From positions 811,001 through 875,000 of the forward strand of contig NZ_JALJWV010000001.1 of the NCBI RefSeq assembly GCF_024169655.1: a stretch of DNA of 64,000 bases, in the 5' to 3' direction. The notes below the pieces were generated by a model that saw only the letters and a list, made by a program, of their open reading frames with translations, did no database searches and had not been told where the DNA came from. Within the stretch, counting starts at the first letter, position 1. Each line of letters begins with the position of its first letter. The position numbers and the translations under genes are program-made. The DNA is from Pseudomonas marginalis (lineage in GTDB: Bacteria > Pseudomonadota > Gammaproteobacteria > Pseudomonadales > Pseudomonadaceae). Below are positions 27,647 through 38,384 of this stretch, one piece after another.

Positions 27647-28617
27647 TCAGGCGACGAACTGCTCCGCATAGTGGCAAGCCACCTGGCGGTTATCCAACGG
27701 CCGCAACTGCGGCTCCTCGCTGCTGCAACGCTCGGTCGCATACGGGCAGCGTTTGTGGAAGGCGCAGCCGGATGGTGGGTTCAGTGGGTTGGGCAACTCG
27801 CCGACGATCTTGATCTTCGGCTTGTTCGGGTCCGGGTGAATGGTCGGGGTCGCCGACAGCAGTGCCTGGGTGTACGGGTGCAAGGGGCGGGCGTAGATGT
27901 CGTCCTTGGGGCCGACTTCCACCGGGCGGCCGAGGTACATCACCATCACGTCGTCGGCAACGTGTTGCACCACCGCGAGGTTGTGGGAAATGAACACGTA
28001 GGCGGTGTTGAATTCCTGCTGCAGGTCCATGAACAGGTTAAGCACCTGGGCCTGGATCGACACGTCCAATGCCGAGGTCGGTTCATCTGCCACCAGCACT
28101 TTGGGTTGCAGCATCATGGCGCGGGCCAATGCGATGCGCTGGCGCTGGCCGCCGGAGAACATGTGCGGGTAGCGCTGATAATGCTCAGGGCGCAGGCCCA
28201 CTTGCTTCATCATCGCCTGGACCTTTTCGCGGCGCTCGGCAGCGGACAGGTTGGTGTTGATCAGCAGCGGTTCGCCGAGTTGATCGCCGACTTTCTGCCG
28301 TGGATTCAGCGAGGCATACGGGCTCTGGAACACCATCTGCACGTCTTTGCGCAGTTGCTTGCGCTGCGCCTTGTCGGCGCCGGTGACTTCCTGGCCGGCG
28401 ATTTTCAACGAGCCTGAAGACGGTTCTTCAATCAGCGTCAGCGCACGGGCCAGGGTGGATTTGCCGCAACCCGACTCGCCTACAACCGCGAGGGTCTTGC
28501 CGGCTTCCAGCTCAAAGGACACGCCGTTGAGGGCGCGCACGGTGGCGTGGCCCTTGAACAGGCCACGGGACACTTCGTAGTGACGGGTCAGGTCGCGGGC
28601 GGTAAGAACGACGGCCA

Positions 28618-28618
<1 letters not shown>
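27647..28618 (-). CDS. dppF: DppF, dipeptide ABC transporter ATPase
   Basis: A 323-residue ATPase of the oligopeptide/dipeptide class. Walker A is VVGESGCGKSTLARAL, the signature is FSGGQRQRIALARAMM and Walker B is VLVADEPTSALDV. The C-terminal cysteine-containing tail (GCAFHKRCPYATERCS) is the OppF/DppF extension associated with an iron-sulfur or peptide-sensing site in this family. Its ATG overlaps the dppD stop by one base (ATGGC read through TTA on the plus strand). It is last in dppBCDF and would form a heterodimer with DppD. Confidence 0.94.
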
Positions 28619-29586
<968 letters not shown>

Positions 29587-29596
29587 GGGAATCTCC

Positions 29597-30514
29597 TCAG
29601 GCGGCGTTCTTGAGTTTCGGGTCCAGCGCATCGCGCAGGCCGTCGCCCATCAAGTTGATTGCCAGCACGCTGAGCAAAATGGTCAGACCCGGCAGGCTCA
29701 CGACCCACCAGGCGCGTTCGATGTAGTCACGGGCCGACGCCAGCATGGTGCCCCACTCCGGCGTTGGCGGTTGCACGCCCAAGCCGAGGAAGCCCAGGGC
29801 GGCGGCATCGAGGATCGCCGAAGAGAAACTCAAGGTCGCCTGCACGATCAGCGGCGCCATGCAGTTGGGCAGCACGGTGATGAACATCAGGCGCGGCAGG
29901 CCGGCACCGGCCAGGCGGGCGGCGGTCACGTAGTCGCGGTTCAGTTCGCCCATCACCGCAGCGCGGGTCAAACGCACGTAGGACGGCAGCGACACGATGG
30001 CGATGGCGATCACGGTGTTGATCAGGCCAGGGCCGAGGATCGCGACAATGGCAACGGCCAGCAGCAGCGACGGCAGGGCCAGCATGATGTCCATCAGGCG
30101 CATGATGGTCGGGCCGAGCAGGCGCGGGAAGAACCCGGCGAACAGCCCGAGCAGGATGCCCGGAATCAGCGACATCACCACCGACGACAAGCCGATCAGC
30201 AGCGACAGGCGCGAGCCCTGGATCAGGCGCGAGAGCAAGTCACGGCCGAGTTCGTCGGTGCCGAGCAGGAACTGGATCTGCCCGCCTTCCAGCCACGACG
30301 GCGGGGTCAGCAGGAAGTCACGGTATTGCTCGCTGGGGTTGTGCGGCGCGACCCAGGGGGCGAAGAGCGCGCAGAACACAATCAGCAGCATAAACAGCAG
30401 GCCGGCCACTGCGCCTTTGTTTTGGGAGAAGGCTTGCCAGAATTCTTTGTACGGGGACGGGTACAGCAGGCTTTGATCGACTGCTGACACTGGAGTGGGT
30501 GTGGTCATGGTCAT
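29597..30514 (-). CDS. dppC: DppC, dipeptide ABC transporter permease
   Basis: A 305-residue inner membrane permease with an N-terminal cytoplasmic tail, a first helix [21 protein letters not shown], and five further helices. The EAA-type loop is near residue 195-225 ([23 protein letters not shown]), followed by the typical [20 protein letters not shown]. Two ATGs two codons apart (30514 and 30508) could start it. A 4-base gap from dppB implies coupling. Confidence 0.93.
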   Translation of the reverse strand: MTMTTPTPVSAVDQSLLYPSPYKEFWQAFSQNKGAVAGLLFMLLIVFCALFAPWVAPHNPSEQYRDFLLTPPSWLEGGQIQFLLGTDELGRDLLSRLIQGSRLSLLIGLSSVVMSLIPGILLGLFAGFFPRLLGPTIMRLMDIMLALPSLLLAVAIVAILGPGLINTVIAIAIVSLPSYVRLTRAAVMGELNRDYVTAARLAGAGLPRLMFITVLPNCMAPLIVQATLSFSSAILDAAALGFLGLGVQPPTPEWGTMLASARDYIERAWWVVSLPGLTILLSVLAINLMGDGLRDALDPKLKNAA

Positions 30515-30518
30515 GATC

Positions 30519-31529
30519 TCAGCGCTGGTGACGGATGCGTGGGTTGGCGAAGCCGTAGAGGATATCCACCACGAAGTTCACCACGATCACCAGGCAGGCG
30601 ATCAGCAGAATGCCGTTTTGCACCACCGGGTAGTCCCGCGCGCCAATGGCTTCGATCAGCCATTTGCCGATGCCGGGCCACGAGAAGATGGTTTCGGTCA
30701 ATACCGCACCGGCCAGCAAGGTGCCGACCTGCAGGCCGACCACGGTGAGGACCGGGATCAGCGCGTTACGCAGGCCGTGGACGAAGACGACGCGCGCCGG
30801 CGACAGGCCTTTGGCCTTGGCGGTGCGGATGTAGTCTTCGCGCAGTACTTCGAGCATCGACGAGCGGGTCATCCGCGCAATCACCGCCAGCGGGATGGTG
30901 CCGAGCACGATAGCCGGCAGGATCAGGTGGTGCAGGGCGTCCCAGAACGCGTCCGGCTCGTTGGCCAGCAGGGTGTCGATAAGCATGAAACCGGTGCGTG
31001 GCTCAATGTCGTAGAGCAGGTCGATACGCCCGGAAACCGGGGTCCAGCCCAGGCTCACCGAGAAGAACATGATCAGGATCAGGCCCCACCAGAAGATCGG
31101 CATCGAATAGCCCGCGAGGGAGATGCCCATCACCCCGTGGTCGAACAGCGATCCTCGCTTCAAGGCCGCGATCACCCCGGCCAACAGGCCCAGGATACCG
31201 GCGAACAACAGGGCGGCCATGGACAGTTCCAGGGTCGCCGGGAAGAGTGCGGTGAACTCGGTCCACACGCTGGTGCGCGTGCGCAGGGATTCGCCAAGAT
31301 CGCCCTGGGCGAGCTTGCCGACATAGTCCAGGTATTGCGCATACAGCGGCTTGTTAAGGCCAAGGCGTTCCATTGCCTGTGCGTGCATCTCGGGGTCGAC
31401 GCGGCGCTCACCCATCATGACTTCGACGGGGTCGCCGGGAATCATGCGAATCAACGCAAAAGTCAGCAACGTGATGCCGAAGAATGTGGGGATCAATAGC
31501 CCCAATCGGCGGGCAATAAAACTAAACAT
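30519..31529 (-). CDS. dppB: DppB, dipeptide ABC transporter permease
   Basis: A 336-residue permease close to the 339 aa of E. coli DppB. It opens with MFSFIARRLGLLIPTFFGIT, the class-wide first helix, then a periplasmic loop with the GDPVEVMMG motif, and further helices ending in VVNFVVDILYGFANPRIRH. The EAA-loop is DYIRTAKAKGLSPARVVFVHGLRN. The ATG at 31529 is chosen over one at 31577 because the family starts there. A stem-loop separates it from dppA. Confidence 0.93.
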   Translation of the reverse strand: MFSFIARRLGLLIPTFFGITLLTFALIRMIPGDPVEVMMGERRVDPEMHAQAMERLGLNKPLYAQYLDYVGKLAQGDLGESLRTRTSVWTEFTALFPATLELSMAALLFAGILGLLAGVIAALKRGSLFDHGVMGISLAGYSMPIFWWGLILIMFFSVSLGWTPVSGRIDLLYDIEPRTGFMLIDTLLANEPDAFWDALHHLILPAIVLGTIPLAVIARMTRSSMLEVLREDYIRTAKAKGLSPARVVFVHGLRNALIPVLTVVGLQVGTLLAGAVLTETIFSWPGIGKWLIEAIGARDYPVVQNGILLIACLVIVVNFVVDILYGFANPRIRHQR

Positions 31530-31566
31530 CTTGTGGTGTACCTCAATCAGCCGGTTAGGCAGGTTC

Positions 31567-31590
31567 GGCACCGTCAACGTCGACGGTGCC
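31567..31590 (-). other. Stem-loop between dppA and dppB
   Basis: A 9-bp perfect inverted repeat GGCACCGTC / GACGGTGCC lies 15 bases after the dppA stop. It has no T run in the direction of transcription. Such hairpins commonly stabilise the abundant binding-protein transcript relative to the permease genes. Confidence 0.65.
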
Positions 31591-31605
31591 GAGCGTTTTT
31601 CTTAT

Positions 31606-33204
31606 TTACTTCACCTGGGTCCTGGCGAAGTTATTGGTCCCTAGAGGGCTTTGGGTAAAGCCTTCTACGTTCTTGCGCATGGCGGTGAACAGTTTCGGGT
31701 AAGCCATGGGAAGCCATGGTTGATCCTTGCCGAAAACGTCCTGTGCCTGTTCATAGAGCGCAGCCCGTGCTGCCGGTTCCTCGATTGCGCGGGCCTTGTC
31801 GATCAAGGCTTGAAACTCCTCGTTACACCAACGGGCGTAGTTTTCGCCGTTCTTGGCCGCATCGCAACTCAGGTTGGGCGTGAGGAAATTATCCGGGTCG
31901 CCGTTATCACCTACCCAGCCTGCGGAAACCATGTCGTGCTCACCCGCTTTGGCGCGCTTGAGCATCTCGCCCCACTCCATGACCTTGATGTTGACCTTCA
32001 GGCCAACCTGGGCCAGATCCGCCTGCATACGCTGGGCGCCCATCATTGGGTTGGGGTTGGTCGGGCCACCGTTGGCGCGAGTGAACAGGGTGAATTCGGT
32101 GCCTTCCGGTACGCCGGCTTCCTTGAGCAGGGCGCGGGCCTTGTCCAGGTCACGTGGCGGGTTTTTCAGTTTGTCGCTGAAGCCCAGCAGCGTTGGTGGA
32201 TACGGGCCGGTGCCGACGACGGCGTTGCCTTCGCCAAACAGTGCTTTGGTATAGCCGGCCTTGTCGAATGCGATATTGATCGCGTGACGTACCCGCGGGT
32301 CGCTCATGTACTTGTGGGTGGTGTTCAGGGCGGTGTAGCTGGTGGTCATCGCCGCCAGTTCATCGATCTTCAGGTTCGGGTCTTTCTTGATGCTCGGGAT
32401 GTCATCCGGCTTTGGATACAGCGCGATCTGACACTCATTGGCCTTGAGCTTCTGCAGGCGCACGTTGTTGTCGGTGGTGATCGCCAGGATCAGCGGGTCG
32501 GCCGGTGGCTTGCCGCGAAAGTAGTCCGGGTTGGCCTTGAAGCGCACCTGGGCGTCCTTAGCGTAGCGGGTGAAGATGAACGGGCCAGTGCCGATCGGCT
32601 TGGCGTTGAGGTCATCGGTCTTGCCGGACTTGAGCAACTGGTCGGCGTATTCGGCGGAGTGAATCGAGGAAAACGCCATGGCCAGGTCGGCCAGGAACGG
32701 TGCTTCACGGCGCGTCAGGGTAAAGACCACGGTGTGATCGTCGGTCTTCTCGACGCTTTTGAGCAGTTCCTTGAAGCCCATGCTTTCGAAGTACGGGTAG
32801 CCCACGTTGGACTTGGTGTGCCACGGGTGTTTCGGGTCCAACTGGCGCTGGAAGCTCCAAAGCACGTCGTCGGCGTTCAGGTTGCGCGTGGGTTTGAAGT
32901 AGTCGGTGGTGTGGAACTTGATGTCGTCACGCAGGTGGAAGGTGTAGGTCAGGCCGTCGGCGCTGATGTCCGGGAGGTCTTTGGCCAGCGCCGGGACCAC
33001 TTCGGTGGTGCGGGGCTTGAAGTCGACCAGGCGGTTGAACACGGTTTCGGCGGCGGCGTCGGCGGTGACGGCCGTGGTGTACAGGGCCGGATCGAAACCT
33101 TCCGGGCTGGCTTCGGTGCAGACCACCAGCGGTTTGGCCGAAATGCCGACCGCCACGCTCAACAGCGCAGCGGCAATGGCAGCTTGTAACGGGAGCATGT
33201 TCAT
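31606..33204 (-). CDS. dppA: DppA-type dipeptide-binding protein (dppB-proximal copy)
   Basis: A 532-residue periplasmic peptide-binding protein of SBP family 5. A signal peptide (LQAAIAAALLSVAVGISA) precedes KPLVVCTEASPEGFDPALY, the start common to all four paralogues here. It contains WSFQRQLDPKHPW, PIGTGPFIFTRY and GWVGDNGDPDNFLTPNLSCDA. The start at ATG 33204 has AGAGGG upstream; ATG 33198 is also possible. It lies directly upstream of dppB and is the most diverged of the four, with a 'NFLTPNLSCD' pocket segment in place of 'NWLG.LYSCD'. Confidence 0.92.
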   Translation of the reverse strand: MNMLPLQAAIAAALLSVAVGISAKPLVVCTEASPEGFDPALYTTAVTADAAAETVFNRLVDFKPRTTEVVPALAKDLPDISADGLTYTFHLRDDIKFHTTDYFKPTRNLNADDVLWSFQRQLDPKHPWHTKSNVGYPYFESMGFKELLKSVEKTDDHTVVFTLTRREAPFLADLAMAFSSIHSAEYADQLLKSGKTDDLNAKPIGTGPFIFTRYAKDAQVRFKANPDYFRGKPPADPLILAITTDNNVRLQKLKANECQIALYPKPDDIPSIKKDPNLKIDELAAMTTSYTALNTTHKYMSDPRVRHAINIAFDKAGYTKALFGEGNAVVGTGPYPPTLLGFSDKLKNPPRDLDKARALLKEAGVPEGTEFTLFTRANGGPTNPNPMMGAQRMQADLAQVGLKVNIKVMEWGEMLKRAKAGEHDMVSAGWVGDNGDPDNFLTPNLSCDAAKNGENYARWCNEEFQALIDKARAIEEPAARAALYEQAQDVFGKDQPWLPMAYPKLFTAMRKNVEGFTQSPLGTNNFARTQVK

Positions 33205-33245
33205 TCGGAGCCCTCTGCAATCGATGGGACCAGACAAGCGTAGAC

Positions 33246-33268
33246 GGCGGGCTCGTCCTGAGCCCGCC
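33246..33268 (-). other. Stem-loop between opdP and dppA
   Basis: A 9-bp perfect inverted repeat GGCGGGCTC / GAGCCCGCC with a 5-base loop and no T run lies between the porin stop and the dppA start. It is likely a processing or stabilising element within a common transcript. Confidence 0.6.
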
Positions 33269-33284
33269 GAGTACCTGGCGCTGA

Positions 33285-34679
33285 TTAAAGAATGTTGAAT
33301 GGGATGGTGGTGACCAAACGGAACTCTTTGATGCTGCCGTCGGACTGGAACTCGCTGCCGCGGTGCTCAACGTAGGTCGCACGAATGGCGGTGGCTTTGA
33401 GTGGGCCGCTCTGGATCGCGTAAGAGGCGCCTACACCGTATTCCTGGTGTTTTTCGCCGTCTTGCTTCTGGATGCCGTCGTAGGCGAACTTGGCCCGACC
33501 ACCGTTGCCGGTGTAGTGGGTGCCGTCGATGTCCCAGCCGCGCGCCGAGTAAGCGTTGAACTTCAGGCCTGGCACGCCGTATTCGGCCATGTTGATGGCG
33601 TAGGCGATCTGGAAGGACTTCTCGTTCGGGCCGTTGAAGTCCGAGGTCAGGGAGTTGGCCAGGTAGATGCCGTTGGTTTCATGCAGGTAGTCGAAGTACT
33701 CGTTACCGTTCACTTGCTGATACGCGAAGGTCAGGCTGTGCGCCTGGTGGGTCAGGCCGAGCGACAGCGAGTAGGTGTCGTTGTCGATTTCGCCCATCAA
33801 CTTTTTGCCTTCGTCGACGGTCTTGTAGTAGTTCAGGCCGGTGGTCAGGCCCAGTACCGAGCTGTCGCCCAGTTCATGGGTCGCGCCGAAGTAGTACTGG
33901 TTCCAGAAGTCTTTGACGTTGGCGGCGAAGATGCTGGTTTTCAGGCTTTTCAGCGGCTGGTAGTTCAGGCCCAGGGTCGACACCTTGTCGGTTTCAGCGC
34001 CGTTGCCGTATTCGCTGCGAAATTTCGACAGGCTCTGCTCGGTACGTGGCGAAACGCGGTCGAACACGCCGCCCTGGAACGACAGGTTGCTGAACTCTTC
34101 GCTGTTGAAACTCACGCCTTCGAAGCTCGAAGGCAGCGCACGGTTGCCGATGGTATCGACGATGCCGCTGCTGAAGTTCTGGCGACCGGCGGTCAGGGTC
34201 GTGTTGGAGACGCGGAACTGCACGTTGGCCAGGCCCAGCTTGCTCCACTGGTCGACTGCATCGCCGTTGGAGTCGGCCAGGGTACGGTTGGAGCCGCCCT
34301 TGATGTCACGTTTGCTGCGGTCCAGGACCAGCGCGTTGTAGACCGCCAATTCGGTCTTGACGCCCACGGTGCCCTGGGTGAAACCTGAGCTGGCGTTGAG
34401 GATGGTGCCCTGGACCCAGTTGGTGCGATTGCGGTCGGTGCGGGTTTCGCCATGCTTCTGGTATTCGAAGGTGCCCCCACGGTATTTGCTTTCATGGGAG
34501 TACCAGTTACGCGTGGTACCGCCCAGGCTGAAGTCCTCGATAAAACCCTTGGCTTCGCTTTGAGCGCTGGTGCCGGCCAGTGTGGTGGGAACGAAGTCCT
34601 GGCTCTGGGTTTGCGCGTAAGCGGTCGCCGTGATGCTGCTGATGGCCAGGGCCAGAAGCGCTTTGCTGCTCAGTTTCAT
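33285..34679 (-). CDS. opdP: OprD-family outer membrane porin, OpdP type
   Basis: A 464-residue porin. The signal peptide MKLSSKALLALAISSITATAYA is followed by QTQSQDF and a conserved GFIEDFSLGGTTRNWYSHE block typical of the OccD/OprD family, then 18 predicted beta-strands ending in a hydrophobic LVTTIPFNIL. In P. aeruginosa OpdP (PA4501) lies in the same place and takes up dipeptides and some carbapenems. It lies between two dipeptide-binding protein genes, so peptides are its likely cargo. The AAGGAGCTTCATCC ribosome site fits the start. Confidence 0.9.
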   Translation of the reverse strand: MKLSSKALLALAISSITATAYAQTQSQDFVPTTLAGTSAQSEAKGFIEDFSLGGTTRNWYSHESKYRGGTFEYQKHGETRTDRNRTNWVQGTILNASSGFTQGTVGVKTELAVYNALVLDRSKRDIKGGSNRTLADSNGDAVDQWSKLGLANVQFRVSNTTLTAGRQNFSSGIVDTIGNRALPSSFEGVSFNSEEFSNLSFQGGVFDRVSPRTEQSLSKFRSEYGNGAETDKVSTLGLNYQPLKSLKTSIFAANVKDFWNQYYFGATHELGDSSVLGLTTGLNYYKTVDEGKKLMGEIDNDTYSLSLGLTHQAHSLTFAYQQVNGNEYFDYLHETNGIYLANSLTSDFNGPNEKSFQIAYAINMAEYGVPGLKFNAYSARGWDIDGTHYTGNGGRAKFAYDGIQKQDGEKHQEYGVGASYAIQSGPLKATAIRATYVEHRGSEFQSDGSIKEFRLVTTIPFNIL

Positions 34680-34760
34680 GGATGAAGCTCCTTTGGTTCT
34701 CTTTTTTTATGCCGGTCTTTTAGGTGAACCGACTATTGGTGTGTAACTCGTAAGGCATTT

Positions 34761-34772
34761 GCAAACGTTTGC
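34761..34772. promoter_or_regulatory. Palindrome GCAAACGTTTGC upstream of opdP (LacI-family operator-like)
   Basis: A perfect 12-bp palindrome 82-93 bases before the opdP start. It has the CAAACGTTTG core of LacI/PurR-type operators and shares AAACGTTT with the FruR operator. No LacI-family gene is nearby except fruR, 29 kb away. Confidence 0.5.
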
Positions 34773-34847
34773 TGTAGGAAATTTCCCAATAAAAGGCTGC
34801 ACGTTTGCCGAAGAGTGTTATCCACTCTCCGCAATCCGGTTATTTTC

Positions 34848-36452
34848 TTATGGGGTGATACTGACGCCCGAGAACACGTTGCGGCCGAAGGGGCTCACTT
34901 TGAAACCTTCGACTTTGGCGCTTAACGGCTGGTTGACCGTCGAGTGGGCGACGGGCGTGATCGGCACCTGCGCTTTGAGCAGTTGCTGTGCCTGTTTGTA
35001 CAGAACAGTCCGTTGTTCGCGGTCGGTGACGACCTTGGCTTGCTTGATCAGCTTGTCGTATGCCGGGTCACACCACATGGAGTAGTTGTTCCCGCCGATG
35101 GCGTCGCAGCTGTAGAGGGTGCCCAACCAGTTGTCCGGGTCGCCGTTGTCGCCAGTCCAGCCGATCAGGCTGATGTCGTGCTCACCGTTCTTGGTGCGCT
35201 TGATGTACTCGCCCCACTCGTAGCTGACGATCTTGACCTTGAGACCGATCTTGGCCCAGTCGTTCTGCAGCATCTCGGCCATCAGCTTGGCATTGGGGTT
35301 GTACGGCCGTTGCACCGGCATCGCCCACAGGGTGATCTCGGTGCCTTCCTTCACGCCGGCGGCCTTGAGCAGTTCCTTGGCTTTTTCCGGGTTGTACGCG
35401 GCGTCTTTGATGCTGTCGTCATAAGACCACTGGGTCGGTGGCATGGCGTTGACCGCCAGTTGCCCCGCGCCCTGGTACACGGCGTTCAGGATGCTCTGCT
35501 TGTTCACCGCCATGTCCAGCGCCTGGCGCACTTCGAGCTGGTCGAATGGTTTATGGCGCACGTTGTAGGCGATATAGCCGAGGTTGAAGCCTGGCTTGGT
35601 CAACAGTTGCAGGTTCGGGTCGGCCTTGAGGGCGTCGACATCCGCCGGGCGCGGATGCAGGGTGATCTGGCATTCGCCGGCCTTGAGCTTTTGCACCCGT
35701 ACCGACGCGTCGGTGTTGATGGCGAAGATCAGTTGGTCGAGCTTGACCCGGCTCGGGTCCCAGTACTGTGGGTTGCCTGCGTAGCGGATCTGCGAGTCTT
35801 TCTGGTAGCGCTGGAAGACGAACGGGCCGGTGCCGATCGGCTTCTGGTTGATGTCGCTGGGCTTGCCTTGCTTGAGCAACTGCTCGGCGTATTCGGCCGA
35901 CAGAATCGAGGCAAAGCTCATGGCGATATTCTGCACGAACGCCGCGTCAACCGTGTTCAGGGTCATCACCACGGTGTACGGGCCGGTTTTCTCGACCTTG
36001 GCGATGTTCTTGTTCAGGCTCATCCCGTTGAAGTACGGAAACTCGGTGGGGTAGGCCCTGCGAAACGGATACTCGGGGTCAAGCATGCGGTTGAAGGTGA
36101 ACAGCACGTCGTCGGCGTTGAAGTCCCGCGTGGGCTTGAACTCTTTATTGCTGTGGAATTTCACCCCTTCACGCAGGTGGAAGGTGTAGGTCAGGCCATC
36201 TGGCGAAATATCCCACTTGGTTGCCAGCCCCGGTACGACGTTGGTCTCGCCCTTTTCAAACTCAACCAGGCGGTTGTACAGCGGCTCGGCGGCATCGTTG
36301 TCGGTGGCGGTGGTGTACTGCGCGGTGTCAAAGCCTGCCGGGCTGCCTTCAGAGCAAAACACCAGGCTCTTTTTTTCGGCGGCGTGGCCCAGCGTGGCCA
36401 CAGCCAGCAGGCTGGTGCCAAAAATTGCGGATAGAACGGTGGTATGGCGCAT
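34848..36452 (-). CDS. Dipeptide-binding protein, DppA paralogue 2
   Basis: A 534-residue SBP family 5 protein. The signal peptide (AIFGTSLLAVATLGHA) precedes EKKSLVFCSEGSPAGFDTAQY. Motifs shared with its neighbours include VLFTFNRMLDPEYPFRRAYP, QKPIGTGPFVFQRYQKDSQIRY, GECQITLHPRPADVDAL, NAMPPTQWSYDD and IGWTGDNGDPDNWLGTLYSCDA. It is closest to the copy at 36756. A weak stem GAAGAGTG/CACTCTTC downstream (34811-34829) and 168 bp of spacer before opdP suggest partly separate expression. Ligand preference is unknown. Confidence 0.9.
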   Translation of the reverse strand: MRHTTVLSAIFGTSLLAVATLGHAAEKKSLVFCSEGSPAGFDTAQYTTATDNDAAEPLYNRLVEFEKGETNVVPGLATKWDISPDGLTYTFHLREGVKFHSNKEFKPTRDFNADDVLFTFNRMLDPEYPFRRAYPTEFPYFNGMSLNKNIAKVEKTGPYTVVMTLNTVDAAFVQNIAMSFASILSAEYAEQLLKQGKPSDINQKPIGTGPFVFQRYQKDSQIRYAGNPQYWDPSRVKLDQLIFAINTDASVRVQKLKAGECQITLHPRPADVDALKADPNLQLLTKPGFNLGYIAYNVRHKPFDQLEVRQALDMAVNKQSILNAVYQGAGQLAVNAMPPTQWSYDDSIKDAAYNPEKAKELLKAAGVKEGTEITLWAMPVQRPYNPNAKLMAEMLQNDWAKIGLKVKIVSYEWGEYIKRTKNGEHDISLIGWTGDNGDPDNWLGTLYSCDAIGGNNYSMWCDPAYDKLIKQAKVVTDREQRTVLYKQAQQLLKAQVPITPVAHSTVNQPLSAKVEGFKVSPFGRNVFSGVSITP

Positions 36453-36755
36453 GACGATCCCGATCCTTGTTTGTAGTTGTCATCAGCGAGCAATCACCCC
36501 GGCATACGGCCAGGGGGACATCACTGATCCCACACACAGCAAGTGTCCATCAGATTGGAGCCTCTGCTGTCCTACGACGTTAGGGGTCGAGGACTTCGCA
36601 GTAAATGCGCAAAATCTGACTAACCTTGTAGGCAACGGAGCCGCGAATCGAAGTTCATTGCCGTAGGACGGCAGCGAGCGCGAATGTGGTCTGTTTCCTA
36701 CTGGCTTGGCGGATGCAATAACGGCGACGTTTTGAAGCGTCGCCGCTATCGGTCC
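36453..36755. other. Intergenic region between two dppA paralogues
   Basis: No gene is seen in these 303 bases. The end near 36721-36748 holds a stem-loop for the upstream paralogue. A small inverted repeat TTGCCGT...ACGGCAG lies at 36658-36675. The promoter for the 34848-36452 gene must be here but could not be fixed. Confidence 0.5.
36721..36748 (-). terminator. Probable terminator after dppA paralogue 3
   Basis: On the minus strand, AGCGGCGACG and CGTCGCCGTTATT pair around CTTCAAAA, starting about 8 bases after the stop. The T-rich tail is short, so termination may be partial. Confidence 0.55.
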
Positions 36756-38384
36756 TTACTTGCCGCTTACGCCCACGCCGTAGAAGGAGTTCAGACCAAA
36801 CGGGCTGATCTTGAAGTCCTGTACGGTGTTGCGCATGGGTTGATACACCGTCGAGTGCGCGATAGGTGTCATCGGGACTGCATCTTTGAGGAGATGTTGC
36901 GCCTGCTTATACAGCTCGGTGCGTTTGGCGACATCCGATGTGGCCTTGGCTTCTTTCACGATGCCGTCGAATTTCTTGTCGCACCACTTGGAGAAGTTGT
37001 TACCCGACAGCGAGTCGCAGCCGAACAGCACGTTCAGCCAGTTGTCCGGGTCCCCATTGTCGCCGCTCCAGCCAATGATCATGGCCTGGTTCTCGCCGCC
37101 TTTGGAACGCTTGATGTACTCGCCCCATTCGTAACTGACGATGTTGACCTTCAGGCCGATCTGTTTCCAGTCGTTCTGCAGCATCTCGGCCATCAGCTTG
37201 GCGTTCGGGTTGTACGGACGTTGTACCGGCATGGCCCACAGGGTGATCTCGGTGCCGTCCTTGATCCCGGCTTCTTTGAGCAGTTCCTTGGCTTTGGCCA
37301 CGTCGTGCGGGGCATCTTTGATGGTGGTGTCGTAGGACCACTGGGTCGGCGGCATGGCGTTGACCGCCAATTGGCCAGCGCCCTGGTACACCGAGTCGAT
37401 GATCTGCTGCTTGTTCACCGCCATGTCCAGCGCCTGGCGCACGCGCAGGTCGGACAGTGGGTTAGGCGCGGTCTGGCCCTTGAGCACCGGCATGACGTTG
37501 TAGGCGATGTAGCCCAGGTTGAAACCAGCCTGGTGCGGCAGTTTCAAATCCTTGTCGTCGCCCAGTGCCTTGAGGTCGGCCGGACGGGGGAACAGGGTGA
37601 TCTGGCATTCGTTTTTCTTGAGCTTCTGGATACGTACCGACGGGTCGGTGGTGATGGCGAAGATCAGGTTGTCGATCTTCACGTCTTCAGGTTTCCAGTA
37701 GTCCTTGTTGCCGGTGTAGCGAATGTTCGAGTCTTTCTGGTAGCTCTTGAACACGAACGGACCGGTGCCGACAGGCTTCTGGTTGATGTCCTGTGGCGTA
37801 CCGTTTTTCAGCAGTTGGGCGGCGTATTCGGCCGACTGGATCGACGCGAAGCTCATCGCCAGGTTCTGGATGAAGGCGGCGTCCACGGTGCCAAGGGTGA
37901 ACTTGACCGTGTGGGCATCGACTTTCTCGATGTTCTTGATGTTGGTGTCCATCCCCATGTCCGTGAAGTACGGGAACTCGGTGGGGTAGGCCTTACGGAA
38001 TGGATCGTCTTTGTTGATCATCCGGTTGAAGGTGAACAGTACGTCGTCAGCCGAGAATTCACGAGTGGGCTTGAAGTACGGGGTGGTGTGGAACTTGACG
38101 CCTTCGCGCAGGTGGAAGGTGTACGTCAGGCCATCCGGGGACACGTCCCAGCGGGTGGCCAGGCCAGGAACAACGGCGGTGCCGCCACGTTCGAACTGGC
38201 TCAGGCGGTTGAACATGGTTTCGGCCGAAGCATCGAAGTCTGTTCCGGTGGTGTACTGGCCTGGATCAAAACCGGCCGGGCTCCCTTCGGAGCAGAACAC
38301 CAGGTTAGTCGCCGCTTGGGCGAAAGGCGCCGCGGCCATAAGGCCAGCGCTAACAAGTAACGGAATGACTGCGTGTTTAAGCAT
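36756..38384 (-). CDS. Dipeptide-binding protein, DppA paralogue 3
   Basis: A 542-residue SBP family 5 protein with signal peptide (LKHAVIPLLVSAGLMAAAPFAQA) and mature start ATNLVFCSEGSPAGFDPGQY. It keeps VLFTFNRMINKDDPFRKAYP, QKPVGTGPFVFKSYQKDSNI, and GWSGDNGDPDNWLNVLFGCDSL. It has an insertion PVLKGQTAPNPLSDLRVRQ not found in paralogues 2 and 4. The ATG at 38384 follows ATGAGGCC; the ATG eight codons earlier lacks a ribosome site. It is flanked by terminators on both sides and so is probably a monocistronic unit. Confidence 0.9.
   Translation of the reverse strand: MLKHAVIPLLVSAGLMAAAPFAQAATNLVFCSEGSPAGFDPGQYTTGTDFDASAETMFNRLSQFERGGTAVVPGLATRWDVSPDGLTYTFHLREGVKFHTTPYFKPTREFSADDVLFTFNRMINKDDPFRKAYPTEFPYFTDMGMDTNIKNIEKVDAHTVKFTLGTVDAAFIQNLAMSFASIQSAEYAAQLLKNGTPQDINQKPVGTGPFVFKSYQKDSNIRYTGNKDYWKPEDVKIDNLIFAITTDPSVRIQKLKKNECQITLFPRPADLKALGDDKDLKLPHQAGFNLGYIAYNVMPVLKGQTAPNPLSDLRVRQALDMAVNKQQIIDSVYQGAGQLAVNAMPPTQWSYDTTIKDAPHDVAKAKELLKEAGIKDGTEITLWAMPVQRPYNPNAKLMAEMLQNDWKQIGLKVNIVSYEWGEYIKRSKGGENQAMIIGWSGDNGDPDNWLNVLFGCDSLSGNNFSKWCDKKFDGIVKEAKATSDVAKRTELYKQAQHLLKDAVPMTPIAHSTVYQPMRNTVQDFKISPFGLNSFYGVGVSGK

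Noticed and set aside
34944..36434. Long open frame (about 496 codons) on the plus strand opposite the dppA paralogue 2
   Set aside because: It is antisense to a clear SBP-5 gene. In high G+C DNA such mirror frames stay open by codon bias. The product has no recognisable motif and no ribosome site. The same holds for similar frames at 31651-33189 and 36684-38360.
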